Origin: Branchiostoma floridae
Taxonomy: Eukaryota > Chordata > Leptocardii > Amphioxiformes > Branchiostomatidae
Assembly (NCBI RefSeq): GCF_000003815.2
Contig: NC_049985.1
Coordinates: 14,220,031-14,251,918 of the forward strand
Reading direction: 5' to 3'
DNA: 31,888 nucleotides
The position numbers and the translations under genes were made by a program. Shown piece by piece: positions 21,541 to 31,888 of the stretch (the first letter of the stretch is position 1; each line of letters starts with the position of its first letter). Below the pieces are notes generated by a model. It searched no databases. It was not told where the DNA came from and was given only the letters and a program-made list of their open reading frames with translations.

Positions 21541-24500
21541 ATGGGTACGACGGGAAAGGACTTGCCGTCATCGGATGCTGGTGGCAAATCCGTGACAAAG
21601 TCAGAGCGGGACTCTAAGAAAGGAAGCTGTTGTCTGGTATGCAGAGCACAACTTTTTGTATTTATCACTACGCCATGCTTATATGGTCCGAAGCTTGCTG
21701 AACAGTATAATTTGAATGGAATATCTTTACAAATAGATCTATTAAAAGAAAAATGCAACTCCATCCAAGAGCTACTCAAATCTTTTGGTATGGTGCAGAA
21801 TCACACAGTCTTCCAGTCTCGTGTCAACGTATGTACCTGCTGTTTGTAGGCAAAATTCAATAAGATACATTAGGAAACTATCAAGTATCACATAAATATG
21901 CTACCGAAACCAACCACAAACTAAAGGTTCTATTCGTGTCATCAGCAATTATTGGAGGAACAATGGGAACAAATACACAAGTGCAAGAATGTATACATTG
22001 CAGTGCAGTGATTACCACTTTCCTCTCACATGATCCTACCAACGTTTTTTATGTTTGTGTTTCAGCTGGCCGACAAAATCCCGGCTCGGTACGTCTTGGC
22101 AGCCTTGTTTTTCGTTGGCCACATCTCAATGATGATCTCCAGGGGCGGATTCGCTTTAGCTGTTGTGGTCATGGTGAACAGTTCATCAAGAGTGACACCT
22201 GCCAATCAATCTGACACGTACCAGCTCTGTCCGAGCAGTGGGTCAGGAAATACATCCGCTCAGGTGGGAACCTATTCCATCGGTACAGTGTACTTAGTGT
22301 AATTTCTAGTACATTCTTCAACACACAGTAAAACAAGAGTTCGTAGACCTCATATCTCCATGAAATTGTCCGATTATGCAAATTACTTCCACATTTACAT
22401 AATCTATGACTGGTCATGTACACGTTTAAATAACTTGCCGGTACATAAATGCTGGTCCCAATGTTGATTGTCCAATAATATACCATTGTGAATAATCATA
22501 GCACTTTTATATTAATTATGCAAATTAGGGTCAAATTTGCATAATTGTTATCCGCTAATGTTCCACTAGCAACAGACTAATATATTACAGGTATTTGAGT
22601 CCTATAATGGAAAACACTACAAATATTGATTTCCCTCATTAATTATGCAAATTAAGTGGCAATTTACATAATTTGCACTTTAAGATGTACATCTCTGTCA
22701 AAACTACCTAAATACCAAATATCATCTAAATTTGTCCTCCCTTGTTCAGTTATCCTCCCAACAAGATTTTGAAAAAAATGCCCCTGCAGTTCCAGAGCAA
22801 CCTGCTAGGGGACCCATACATACACCACCTATTTCTTACGTCATTAGCTATCTGCCACCAAAAAAATCAAGATCACAGCTCATGCAGTTCAAAAGATATA
22901 AAAACGAATTTTTGCTGCAGTGCCAAGGTCACATACCAGGGGGCCCAAAATTGACCTTGACCTTTGTCTTCCTAACACCTACTTACATACCAAATATCAC
23001 CGTAATCCATCCAGAGGTTCTTGAGTTATGCTGACCACAAATATCCGGAAACACACACACACACAAACACACACACACAACTATATCTCCATTTTTCATG
23101 GGGATAAAAAGAAGCTTTTGGGACAATCACAAACTTGGGTAGTATGATATCTAATGATGTGCTGTTAGATATCAAGCGATATCTTTGGCTGTATACGTAT
23201 GTCTCATGGGAACACTATTGTCGACGTAATGTGATACATTCTACTGTTGTATGTGCAGAACGATCAAGGGGAACTGGACTGGAGTGAGAGCCTGAAGGGA
23301 GTCATACTTGGCGCCTTCTTTTATGGCTACATCTTCACACAGGTGAGAGAGAGAGAGAGAGAGAGACTCAGTGACTGATACATGCAACTATTTTTCTGAA
23401 ACTATGTTTGGGGATAAAACGTTACATCGTGTATTCCGTACCAGCCTGGCTTACCAATAATGGATTCTTTTGGCCCTTGGTTTGTATCGTAGGTTGTAGG
23501 TGGTGTGTTGGAGCGGAAGTTTGGCGGAAAGATTGTGTACGGGACGAGCACTTTGGTTGGAGCAGTCCTGAACGTCCTTAGTCCCGTAGCCTCACGGACG
23601 AGTCCCTGGGCCATCTTTGCGGTCAGATTCTTCATGGGGTTGGTGGCGGTAAGTTGCACACATCTACATCCTAACCTTTTTTTAATTTAGACAATGCTTT
23701 TGTCAAGATGATATAATGTTTGTAAAAGACGAAAATACAGAATCATTGGCCAGCTTATGCTAATCCAGCTAAATTGAACTTTTTCGTATGTATCAATTCC
23801 AGATGTGCGTGAATGGACGTTTTCAAGAAAATGATAGTGAGAAGAACCGTTATACTTCTTATTCTCATATTCATATACTTAGCACATAGTATGCACAACA
23901 ACCTTCCATCATTCAATAATTTTTTCACCAAAGTTACTATATATAATAACCATACCTCAACACTCTTCTACTCCAGGGAGTTAAGTTCCCCTCCCTGTAC
24001 GGAATCTGGGGTCGATGGGCTCCTCCTACCGAAAGGACAAGACTTCTGGCAATTTGCTACATAGGTAGAGTATTTTGTTCCTCTATTGGGCAACAATTTT
24101 GTATATTCCGACGAATGGTGTTAGGACCAGCCTGAACAGTATGTAAGTAAAAGGATACATCAGCTTGCGTTTAGTCATCCATATGTAATTTATAGTTGGT
24201 TTAAATCTCTGCGCTATCCTTTCTATTAATGTGGTCTATTTTCTTCACATCACTGTAGGGTTACCCCTTGGTAGCATCATCAACTATCCACTGGCGTCCT
24301 TCCTAGCTGTCGAGTTGGGCTGGGAGTATATCTTCTATATTCCTGGTGAGTGTTAAAATGTAACTTTCTCCGTAAGGAAGAATTTCTTGTCGCCTAAACA
24401 AAGTCATGAAATATGTTTAAACTAGACGGGTAACATTTGCAAATAAATACACAATGTTAATCTTCACAGGGTCTATCCTAACAAACAACTACTCTGTTTA

Positions 24501-27500
24501 TTGTTACTGAAACACATTCTTAGATATGATGGCCATCCTCTACAGCTCTATCCTGCCACTTCCTAGATACTGTAATTAATATTCTACTTTACCAGTAATC
24601 ATGGCGAGTTTCTGTGAAGTGAAACATAATGATTCTGTGTATGTGATTAGGTCTTACCGGTAGGCCATTGCCAAACCATTGAGCCCCTTTGAGTCGAGAA
24701 TATCATGTACATGTAGCTATATATTGGTGGACAGACATTGGTTTCAAATAACGTTTTTAGCCCAATAGAGGCTTTCTCTGGAATAGTGGCTGTTAGCTCA
24801 CCAATGCCCCTGTGGAATTCTACGTTTTTGTTTGTTTATAGGAGCTTTCGTAGCAGCCTGGCTGGTGGCATGGATTCTTCTGGCTTACGACTCACCTGCG
24901 AAACATCCACGGATCCTGGAGGAAGAACAGAAGTACATAGAAGAGGGTATTGGGACAAATAGACGACAGGTATGAATTTATTTCATTCACATGCAGTCTG
25001 TCTAATTAAGTGCAGTCTACTTAATTACGTGTAGAGTGCGGCCTATTTATCGCATTATTTCATTCAAAACATTTTCAGTCGAAAACCATCGGTTAAGTCA
25101 ATTTTACACGTGGTAATGGCTGTCACAATGGTATCACATTATTTCACCAGTTCATTTAGACCCCATGTATTTTTTATACTTAATCTAGTGAATTGGTGTG
25201 ATAAAGGGGTGTTCACATTTTTCACTGTTAGACATCAATTTATTCCTATGACTAGTGAATTAATGTGATAGAGGGATTATTTCACGTTTTTTACTCGTAA
25301 ACGCAAATTTATTCCTCTCACTGGTGAATTAATGTGATAAATTAATTCCTCTTTGTAATTAAATGAATTAATGTGATAGAGGGGTGATATCGCAGGAGGA
25401 GTAAGAGGAACAAATCTGTGCCTACAAGTGAAAATTTGATAGCTCCCCTCTATCACATTAATTCAATAGTAAGAGGAATTAATTTTTGTTTACTTGTAAA
25501 AAATGTATCCCATTATGGCATTAAGCCACTAGAAAGAAGAAAAATGTGTCTACTGGTAACATAATGTGATAGCATACCTCAATAAGTATTCATCTGACCA
25601 TATATAGCTATAAATTTAATGTTGTTAATGGTTTTGATTGGTCTGCCAGGTCTAATTAAGGCATTCACTACACAATATATACAGTACAGATCACAAATTT
25701 TTGTCCAACAGAAACCAAAAGTTCCTTGGCTGAAAATTCTCACATCGCCTCCAGTTTGGGCACTCGTCATTGGACAGTTCAGTTCGAACTGGGGAGTCTT
25801 CTTTCTGTCCACCCAACTGCCGAACTACATGCAGAATGTGTTGGGATTCAACATCCAAACCGTAAGTTCGTTTCCAGTTACTTTTCTAAATTACCCTTTC
25901 TGTGTCGGTTTAATTTTAAACCATAGCTGCTCAGTCAAAATTACAAATATCAGACAAATGTGTTCGTACCCTGCTGACGTACTTCCGTTTGGTCATTTGA
26001 TTGCAAACAACATGACGGCAGAAAACACTTACGGCACACAGTATGTATGTATTGGAGGGTCCGGCCAAAGATATCAGTGAGAGTAGCTGTCGTGTTGGCA
26101 GGTAAGAAATGTCTAAAGAAAAGAAAAGAAAAGAAATTTCTTCCCTGAGACCATCTACCGACCAGATGATTATTCAATGAATATGACAAAAATCATAAAG
26201 TCACGAAATGAGATACGGAGAACATAGCCTTATGTCTTCATTCTACTTACTGTTCAAAGATTGACATGGTTTAGTCTAGGTCTTGCAATTCTACCAGACC
26301 CATAACACCTGCTTACTCTTCTCCAGAACGGCTTGCTGTCTGCTCTTCCTTTCGCCCTTTCCATGGTGACCATGATGGCGTCAAGTGCTGCAGCTGACCG
26401 CTTGATTCAAGGCGGGAAAATTCCCAAGGTGTGGATAAGAAGGGGATTCGTTATCACAGGTAAGATCTGCGGCAACTCAAGGTCAAGTTTCAAAAACTTC
26501 AGTCTACCAATATCACATATGAGCACACTTGGTTTATACGGCATAGACCTAATGTTGTTTATTGTTGATGGCTCCCTCAACACAGGGTTTACTGGCATGG
26601 CGATCTGCGGATTGATCCTGGCGAACCTGACTGGATGTAACCCGGCCGCCGCTGTCTCCCTGCTGTGTCTTACACAGGGTTTCAACGGCCTGATGGTGGC
26701 GGGATTCCGTGCCGTCCATGTTGAGTTCGCGCCCAGGTTCAGCGGAGTGACCTTCGCTCTGGCCAACATGGGAGGAACGCTGTCTGGCATCTTCGCCCCA
26801 CTGTTGGTCGGATTGATCACAGATAATTATGTTAGTACACGTTTGTTAGTATCGCTAGTTCACCGTCATCGTTGCGGACGGTGCTTTTAAACTGCAATTG
26901 CCATTTCAAACAACCATCCGTCGACTAGAGTGGATCCTACATATTTAGCAATCACCTTTGTCCAGGCGTTTGTGACATAATGTTCTAAAGCTCTATTGGG
27001 ATATCTACCTGAGTCAATGGCATGAGCAGCTGTATAAGAAATGATGCATAATACTTGTCCTTGACTTTTCCAGCCAACCCCTGCTGCCTGGTCCACAATC
27101 TTCTACATAGGAGCGGCTATTCAGGGTGTGGGAGGGATTTTCACCGCGGTGTTCATGCGCACTGAAGTCCAGCCTTGGTCTCGGGGAAAGGGCGACAAAG
27201 ACTCTTTTGATAAGGTCAGTAACGAAGGCTTCCTTATGATGATTTTTACAACTACAGAAAATATCATTGAAGTCATCTTGTGATGACGAGACGTGATTCG
27301 ACCCGAACAATCATGCTGTTTAGCTAGAGGAGTTCTTGGATTAGTTCATCAACAGATAGAGGAGATTTATATTTGGTTACAAATAAACATTTTCTACCCC
27401 AGATAATTTAGATCGGCTTCGATCGGTATCTTCAGTCTTCCGAACGATGCTATAGCAGGCATGCCCCTAATACCTTTTTCGAAAGGTGTGGTGGGTTCTT

Positions 27501-27879
27501 TAACTCTCCATTTTACGTCCTATCCGAGATCTCCGTTTTTACGGGACCTCCATTTTACTTCCTATCCGAGGGATGTCCCTAGCAGAAGCTAGGTACTCAT
27601 TTCAACCTGTGTGAAGTGAGGAAAGAAGAAAGTCTTTTCCAAGGGTACAAGATCGGTGACATGCCAGGTTTCGAACTCGGGACCTCTTGCGCTTGAGCCC
27701 ACCCCACTGCCGATTAAGCCACGCGATGTCAAATCGACTGGAGAAAGTAGCTAGACTAACTGTTGTTACATGTTTTTATGCAGAATGTCGAGCTGGCCGG
27801 CTCGAAGGACCTTGTAATCGCTAATGAACATGCCGAGATGCCGACGAAGGATGTGGAGATGCCTAACACGAAATTATGA
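21541..27879 (+). CDS. Gene C: SLC17-family transporter, complete
   Basis: Twelve coding exons: 21541-21636, 22066-22263, 23259-23342, 23493-23648, 23977-24064, 24259-24345, 24842-24969, 25712-25861, 26327-26459, 26586-26830, 27074-27214 and 27784-27879 (TGA). The product is 533 aa, two residues shorter than B because exon 11 is shorter. Motifs: SRGGFALA in helix 1, lumenal NSS and NTS sequons, FYGYIFTQ in helix 2, GGKIVYG, an intact WAPPTER signature, SPAKHP, QLPNYMQNVLGFN in helix 7, APRFSGV before helix 11, and a tail ending NTKL. It is the closest intact relative of B; exons 9, 10 and 12 are nearly the same. It is predicted to be a 12-helix anion or phosphate symporter. Helix count and class follow from the family; substrate and membrane are unknown. 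Intron 9 (126 bp) is free of stop codons in frame. Introns 2, 7 and 11 carry dispersed repeats. Confidence 0.93.
22340..23110. repeat. Modular dispersed repeat in intron 2 of gene C
   Basis: The first part (22370-22680) holds repeated TTATGCAAATT and inverse AATTTGCATAA blocks. The second part (22690-23040) has the modules CCAAATATCA, GTTCTTGAGTTATGC, CAACCTGCTAGGGGACCC and CCAGGGGGCCCAAAATTGAC that also occur at 10040-10800. It closes with a CA-rich microsatellite (23048-23081). A 100-codon open frame through it (22732-23034) is not supported as a gene. Confidence 0.75.
23345..23366. repeat. (GA)11 tract abutting the exon 3 donor of gene C
   Basis: The donor reads CACAG|GTGAGAGAGAG, so the microsatellite begins inside the extended 5' splice site. 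Gene B has GTGAGCGATT at the same place. The core GTGAG is intact and splicing should work. Confidence 0.9.
25185..25575. repeat. Array of GTGAATTAATGTGATAGAGG units in intron 7 of gene C
   Basis: About four direct units of 60-65 bp (ACTAGTGAATTAATGTGATA, then a TTTTTCACT block, then AAATTTATTCCTCT) are followed by inverted units (CCCCTCTATCACATTAATTC, GTAAGAGG). The family is the same as at 7432-7640 upstream of gene A. Confidence 0.75.
26115..26137. repeat. (AAAAG)n short tandem repeat
   Basis: Four to five imperfect pentamers in intron 8 of gene C. Confidence 0.8.
26855..26937. mobile_element. Possible short relative of the intron 1 MITE of gene A
   Basis: Begins CGCTAGTTCACCG with GTTGC and GGTGCTTTTAAA following, close to the left end of the element at 6964-7176 (CGCTAGTTCACCTTTATCCG, GTTGCTTTTAAA), and ends in an inverse CTAG. 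The middle is deleted. It lies about 25 bp after the exon 10 donor of gene C. Confidence 0.4.
27420..27725 (-). mobile_element. tRNA-derived SINE-like element in intron 11 of gene C
   Basis: On the minus strand, TGGCTTAATCGG (27710-27721) fits a Pol III A box, and GAGTTCGAAACC (27667-27678) fits a B box about 32 bp downstream, as in tRNA genes. The body continues toward lower coordinates with CCTCACTTCACACAGG and a GAGTACCTAGCTTC block. The cloverleaf is not complete, so this is a SINE head and not a working tRNA gene. Exact ends and target-site duplication were not determined. Confidence 0.6.
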
Positions 27880-28033
27880 GAAGTCTTACCGTGATTCTGC
27901 AAATGACGAAGAATTGTGTTGGGTAAAATTAGGACTAGCTCGTGATTTTATGTGCTATAAACACCAATGCCATCCACTATTACAAAATACTTAACATTAC
28001 GATTCTAACAATGATATACGACTGCGACGCAGA

Positions 28034-28039
28034 AATAAA
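28034..28039 (+). terminator. Poly(A) signal of gene C
   Basis: AATAAA, 155 bases after the stop codon, in the same conserved CGCAGAAATAAAGACAT context as behind gene B. Confidence 0.85.
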
Positions 28040-28839
28040 GACATCGTCCTCAAGATTAAAGAGAAATATTGTCTTCTCTACGTAAGTTACATGGTACCTG
28101 TTTAGCTCCGTGCCATATGTACTAAAATGTACGGATAGCTTTATTAATTTTTGGCATGCAAGCATTGCTATAAAGGCAATAGTTTCAATATTTTAAGTAT
28201 GAGTTGAGCAACGCCTCTCGTAGTGTTGTCCCTCCTGTACATGTGAGGGCTTGTAGTCTCCCCGTCCAGCTAGACTTGTTTGTGGTTGTTCCATAAATGA
28301 AATAGGGACACAAATTACAATTATCTTCTATGGTGGCCAAAGAAAAAGTACGCTTCTCCGTACGGCTAGAACTTAGGTGAATGTTTTTGGAAGTTGGTGT
28401 TGTTTTCATTGCAAACAAAGATCATCATTATTCCTTAGCAATCTTCAGCTTGCTAGAAGGACGACGTTGCATATTTTTCTGAGGAGTGTATTGTACCTGT
28501 GACAGATATTACCGCGGCACAATATCTAACCTCTCACTGCTAATCCAAGGTTACCACTTGAGTTTGAGATCAAGCTTGTTTGACAGCCGTTGTTACAGTC
28601 AGCCAAACAGTTACATATGTAAACCTACATGTATGTGCCCTGCCGGTATGACGCAAGTTAAAAGGAGGTGAAGTCTTGATCTACTTGTACTCGTCCAAAG
28701 GTGAGAATATCATGCCTAGTCATTCTACGCACATGCAATGTTTGATCCAAAGCAGTGATCGCACAACGACGTCACGTGATTCGTCAGTCAGTGCCTTGTA
28801 TACACCTGCACGTTACGTTAAAGGTCTAACCTCTCGGCC

Positions 28840-30135
28840 TAGCCTGTAAGAACACAAGTGCTGCCTGGGACGCAAGTTCGTTAGTTGAACGACCTGAGAC
28901 TGTGAATGTAAAGGTATGTCTTCCAATAATAGTACAGAGCTTGTGTTGCCTTGTTTCCGTTCATATAGCACGCTTTTCTGATTTTTTTATTCATTCGTTT
29001 TATTAATGTTTTTTTTCTAAACACATGACGTTCGTTATATACCATGTATCTGACAGAACTGTGGAAAATCGATGCGATAGGAAAGGGCATGACGTCATCA
29101 GATGCAGGTGGCAAAACTGAGACCAAGTCAGAGCGGGACTCTGAGAAAGGAAGCTGTTGTCTGGTTTGTAGAGAACATTTAATTTTCACGTGTGTCTATA
29201 ATATACTCTCTGATAACGTACTTCGTAACACTGTCTATCATTCACGATTTATCATTAACAATATGACGTTTTAGGAACGATTTGCATGAAGGCTTGCAAA
29301 CAGCTGTTCCTTCATACCTTAGGTATGAACTCAGCTCTAAATTTCAGTCCATTGTGAACCTACCCAGATATTGCTCTTCAGTTTTTTTTGCCATACCTTT
29401 GCAAATTTTTAGAGTGCAAAAGCCTGGGTCATTTATGTGTACTCTGTGTCAGTGTATGCACGTATGCCTATAATGTACTTTGGTGCCATTGTGTCTAACC
29501 ACATTGAAACCATGTTTAATGTGGAACCATATTTACGACGGAATGTATGCGAAACTACAACGTTGAAATAATAAATTCGATTTCCCATTGAGTCAAGTGA
29601 TTGGCATTTTTCCTCTCACATGATCATACCAACGTTTTACTGTTTGTAACGTTACTTCAGCTGGCTGACAGAATCCCGGCTCGATATGTCTTGGCCGTCC
29701 TGCTTTTCTTTGGACACATCGAAATGATGACCTTCAGGGGAGGATTCTCAAAAGCGATTGTTGCCATGGTGAACAGTTCCTCACCCGTCAATAAAACTGA
29801 TAACTACCTGCTCTGTCCGAGCAGTGGGTCAGGAAATACATCCGCACAGGTGGGAAGATATCCTGGTTATTATCCATGGGTTCAGTTACTTTCTTAAACA
29901 CACAAGGAATACAATTTCAAATTTTAGGGTTCAGATTTTTGTAAGATAATGACATACATACATACGTAGTCATACTCTTATCGAGTTGTGTTGTATAGAA
30001 ATATTAGCTCGTGATTTTACGCACCTATAAATGTCAATGTTGTCCACTGAACTATTACAAAATACTTAACGTTACAATGCGAACTAGGATTTAGAATACG
30101 ATTGCGCCGCAGAAATAAAGACATTGTCGTCAAGG
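28840..30135 (+). pseudogene. Gene D: SLC17 copy with exons 3-12 deleted and start codon lost
   Basis: Parts present: a leader exon ending at 28913 (GTGAATGTAAAG, GTATGT donor); coding exon 1 homologue 29068-29163 behind a TGACAG acceptor; and exon 2 at 29661-29849 (63 codons, fully open, GTGGGA donor). At 29068-29070 the ATG of the sisters is ATC, and an out-of-frame ATG at 29072 meets a stop two codons later; the next in-frame ATG is at 29089. Exon 2 also puts a Lys into helix 1 (FRGGFSKA). No exon 3-12 homologue follows. Instead 29983-30135 matches the 3'UTR of gene B (CTCGTGATTTTACGCAC, ACGTTACAATGCGAACTAGG) including AATAAA at 30114-30119. The sequence after it also matches the flanks of B and C. 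It is best read as an internal deletion. A short spliced transcript remains possible. Confidence 0.85.
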
Positions 30136-30439
30136 TGGAAATGATGTTGTCTCCTCTAAGTACTTGACATACCTGGCATACGTGTCATATGTACTTAAAT
30201 GCATGGGTAAATCTATTAACTTTTGCCATGCTACCGTTATGATACAGACAATGTATGGGCCTCGCTGTCCCGCCTATCAAGGGTTGTTAGTCTCCCAGTC
30301 CAGCTAAATTTGTCAGTAATTGTTACGTGTGTGTTGGGTGTTAATGTGTAGAGCACAGTGCTTTTACCTGTGACAGACATTACTTGGTCACATATCAAAA
30401 ACCTCACTGCTTCTCTCAAGTTTGTTGGACAGACCTCAT

Positions 30440-31100
30440 GCTTCGAAGTACAAGAAGCCAAACAAATGCAACTCTCGTATTCTCTCAAGAACCTGTGCGT
30501 CACAATGAGCAACGCTATTTATAAACAGCTTAGTACTAGCTAGTGCTGTGCTATTGGACAGAGTCAAAGTAAATATTGACTCTAAACTTCTGCGCGTGTC
30601 AGAACGGCACCGATCACAAGGTCGCAGAGTACGGTATTTAAACTCTGACGTAGGGGTTAAAAAGTGTGAAAGACAGTGGGGCATGAACTTTGCTATATGG
30701 TAGTAAATTTAGTCGACTTTCAGATCGTATGGTTAAGATCATTATGTTTGCCCATTCGGTGTATAAATGCGCGTGACCAAAGCTGACTACGTTTGTGAGT
30801 CGGCTGCAGTTCCGCATGTCCACGCAAGACCCCAGTTCAAAGAGGGCGTAAACATGAAAAAAATTAAGTTATTTTGTAGGTTATATCCTCCAATTTAACA
30901 TACTTGTTTGTCCTGCTGAGGAAATGCACTCTACTATAATTTTATCCGGGTCGATGTCAGTCACCTTCTGGTCCTTAACTATGGGAATCCCCATAGGCTC
31001 AACTGTACTCTGCTTACATGTGGCTGTATTTCTCTAAAGCTTCGGACTATTTCTACTAAACAGTATGTATTTACTACTGTGGGTGATACAGTACATCATT
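30440..31100. repeat. Duplicated upstream segment of gene E
   Basis: The order of blocks follows 9050-9300 upstream of gene B: TCTCTCAAGAACCTGTGCGTC, then GAGTCAAAGTAAATATTGAC, then AACGGCACCGATC, and further on TGTATTTACTACTGTGGGTG. This shows that the tandem unit includes several hundred bases of 5' flank as well as the gene. Confidence 0.7.
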
Positions 31101-31194
31101 GCTATTTATCATCACGGTACCAATCTAATACTATATGTCGGGATAGCTAGCTACGTCATCAATATGGGGAACATCCACGTATGTTTAATGCTGT

Positions 31195-31553
31195 ACAATG
31201 CACACACGTCTGCGGTTATCAATTATGTGAAAACGTATTTGATAGGTCCTACCTTGCCAAATAACAACGGTCTGTATTGTTCAAATAGATGTTATAAGAT
31301 GTGTACTGAATTAGCAACATGCAAACAATGTTTAGCCAAACAACTTAATGCTGTTCATTTGCATACATGGCTAGACACACTGGCTCCATGTTGGTTGGCC
31401 AAAGGTTGGAATAACAGCACGGGTGAAGCAGGGTGAAGGGTGAACATGAGTCGGTGACTGGTACAAGATAAAAGGTCTGATCTGCCAGCCTTTCACAGCA
31501 AAATCGCTACAAGAAACAGACGTTCTTAAGCTTACCACTCTGTGAATGTAAAG
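31195..31553 (+). promoter_or_regulatory. Gene E: candidate promoter and noncoding leader exon
   Basis: Nearly the same as the gene C block. The TATA-like ATAAAAG is at 31468-31474, initiator-like TTTCACAG at about 31491-31498, and the leader ends at 31553 (GTGAATGTAAAG) with a GTAAGT donor. The leader intron is 137 bp and ends with a TTTGGCAG acceptor at 31690. Confidence 0.65.
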
Positions 31554-31701
31554 GTAAGTCTGTCGACGGTATGTTCACGCGTTTGCTTCTATTTTATTTT
31601 GAGGCGTTCATGATGTCCTGCTTTTCTTTGGTTACTGTGACTTATCTGAACACATGTCGTTCGTGATATACTGTACTGTGTATTTGGCAGAGCTGTGGAA
31701 A

Positions 31702-31797
31702 ATGGGTACGACAGAAAAGGACGTGACGCCATCGGATGCTGGTGGCAAAACTGAGACAAAGTCAGAGCGGGACTCTGAGAAAGGAAGCTGTTGTCTG
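31702..31797 (+). CDS. Gene E: coding exon 1 of a further SLC17 copy, continues beyond the window
   Basis: ATG is 11 bases after the acceptor, followed by 32 codons ending GSCCL and a GTATGT donor at 31798, in the same phase as genes B and C. The residues ([25 protein letters not shown]) are closest to gene C at the start and to gene D further in. The first 90 bases of intron 1 also match gene C (CCATGYTTATATGGT, TTGCTGAACAGTATAATT), pointing to a fairly recent C/E duplication. Whether the rest of the gene is intact cannot be seen. Confidence 0.85.
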
Positions 31798-31888
31798 GTA
31801 TGTAAAACTAGACCCTGATAACTTTCTGTATGTATCACTTCACCATGTTTATATGGTACAGCGATTGCTGAACAGTATAATTGAATGA

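Noticed and set aside
22732-23034. 100-codon open frame in intron 2 of gene C
   Set aside because: It is made of dispersed-repeat modules that also occur, without this frame, at 10040-10800.
27660-27725. A true tRNA gene
   Set aside because: A- and B-box-like motifs are present, but I could not form a complete cloverleaf with acceptor and anticodon stems. A SINE head fits better.
31065-31436. 123-codon open frame upstream of gene E
   Set aside because: It lies in the duplicated promoter region, and the homologous block before gene C does not keep the full frame.

Overview
This is a eukaryotic genomic window: intron-rich genes with GT-AG introns, AATAAA polyadenylation signals, microsatellites, a satellite array, MITE-like foldbacks and retroposon insertions. 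The protein family, the local tandem expansion and the repeat style fit a marine invertebrate deuterostome. Amphioxus (Branchiostoma) is my best guess, but that is inference and not proven by the sequence.

The genes are a cluster of five paralogous SLC17-family transporters (major facilitator superfamily; sialin / vesicular anion transporter / Na-phosphate transporter-like). Gene A is on the minus strand (3819-7369; coding exons 1-8 visible, 3' part not in the window). Genes B (13338-19281, 12 coding exons, 535 aa) and C (21541-27879, 12 coding exons, 533 aa) are complete on the plus strand. Gene D (about 28840-30135) is a broken plus-strand copy: leader exon, coding exon 1 with a lost ATG, an open exon 2, and then directly a 3'UTR/poly(A) relic with exons 3-12 missing. 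Gene E enters at the right edge (leader exon to 31553, coding exon 1 at 31702-31797). Wherever they can be compared, exon boundaries and phases are the same in all copies. Exons 2 and 4-8 (A, B, C) have identical lengths; exon 1 of A is one codon longer, and exon 3 of A is six codons longer. The plus-strand copies also share a spliced noncoding leader exon just upstream of the ATG exon.

Layout: 1-767, no gene seen; 768-928, a short direct duplication; 929-3628, about 13.5 copies of a ~203-bp satellite; 3819-7380, gene A; 7381-12650, a gene-free divergent interval made largely of duplicated segments and repeats; 12650-19490, gene B with a MITE in its leader intron and a long CA repeat in intron 10; 19490-21320, an intergenic stretch with a GC-rich foldback and an orphan promoter/leader copy; 21320-28045, gene C with several repeats and a tRNA-like SINE in its introns; 28690-30300, the deleted copy D; 30440-31500, duplicated upstream sequence of gene E; then E itself.

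The intact genes should encode 12-helix membrane transporters. I see no operon logic, CRISPR, phage or bacterial system. The main interest is how the locus evolves: unequal recombination (gene D, the orphan leader), a possible gene-conversion patch (exon 7 of A), and promoter divergence between near-identical copies. Exon boundaries were set by hand from comparison of the paralogs; transmembrane positions are estimates.
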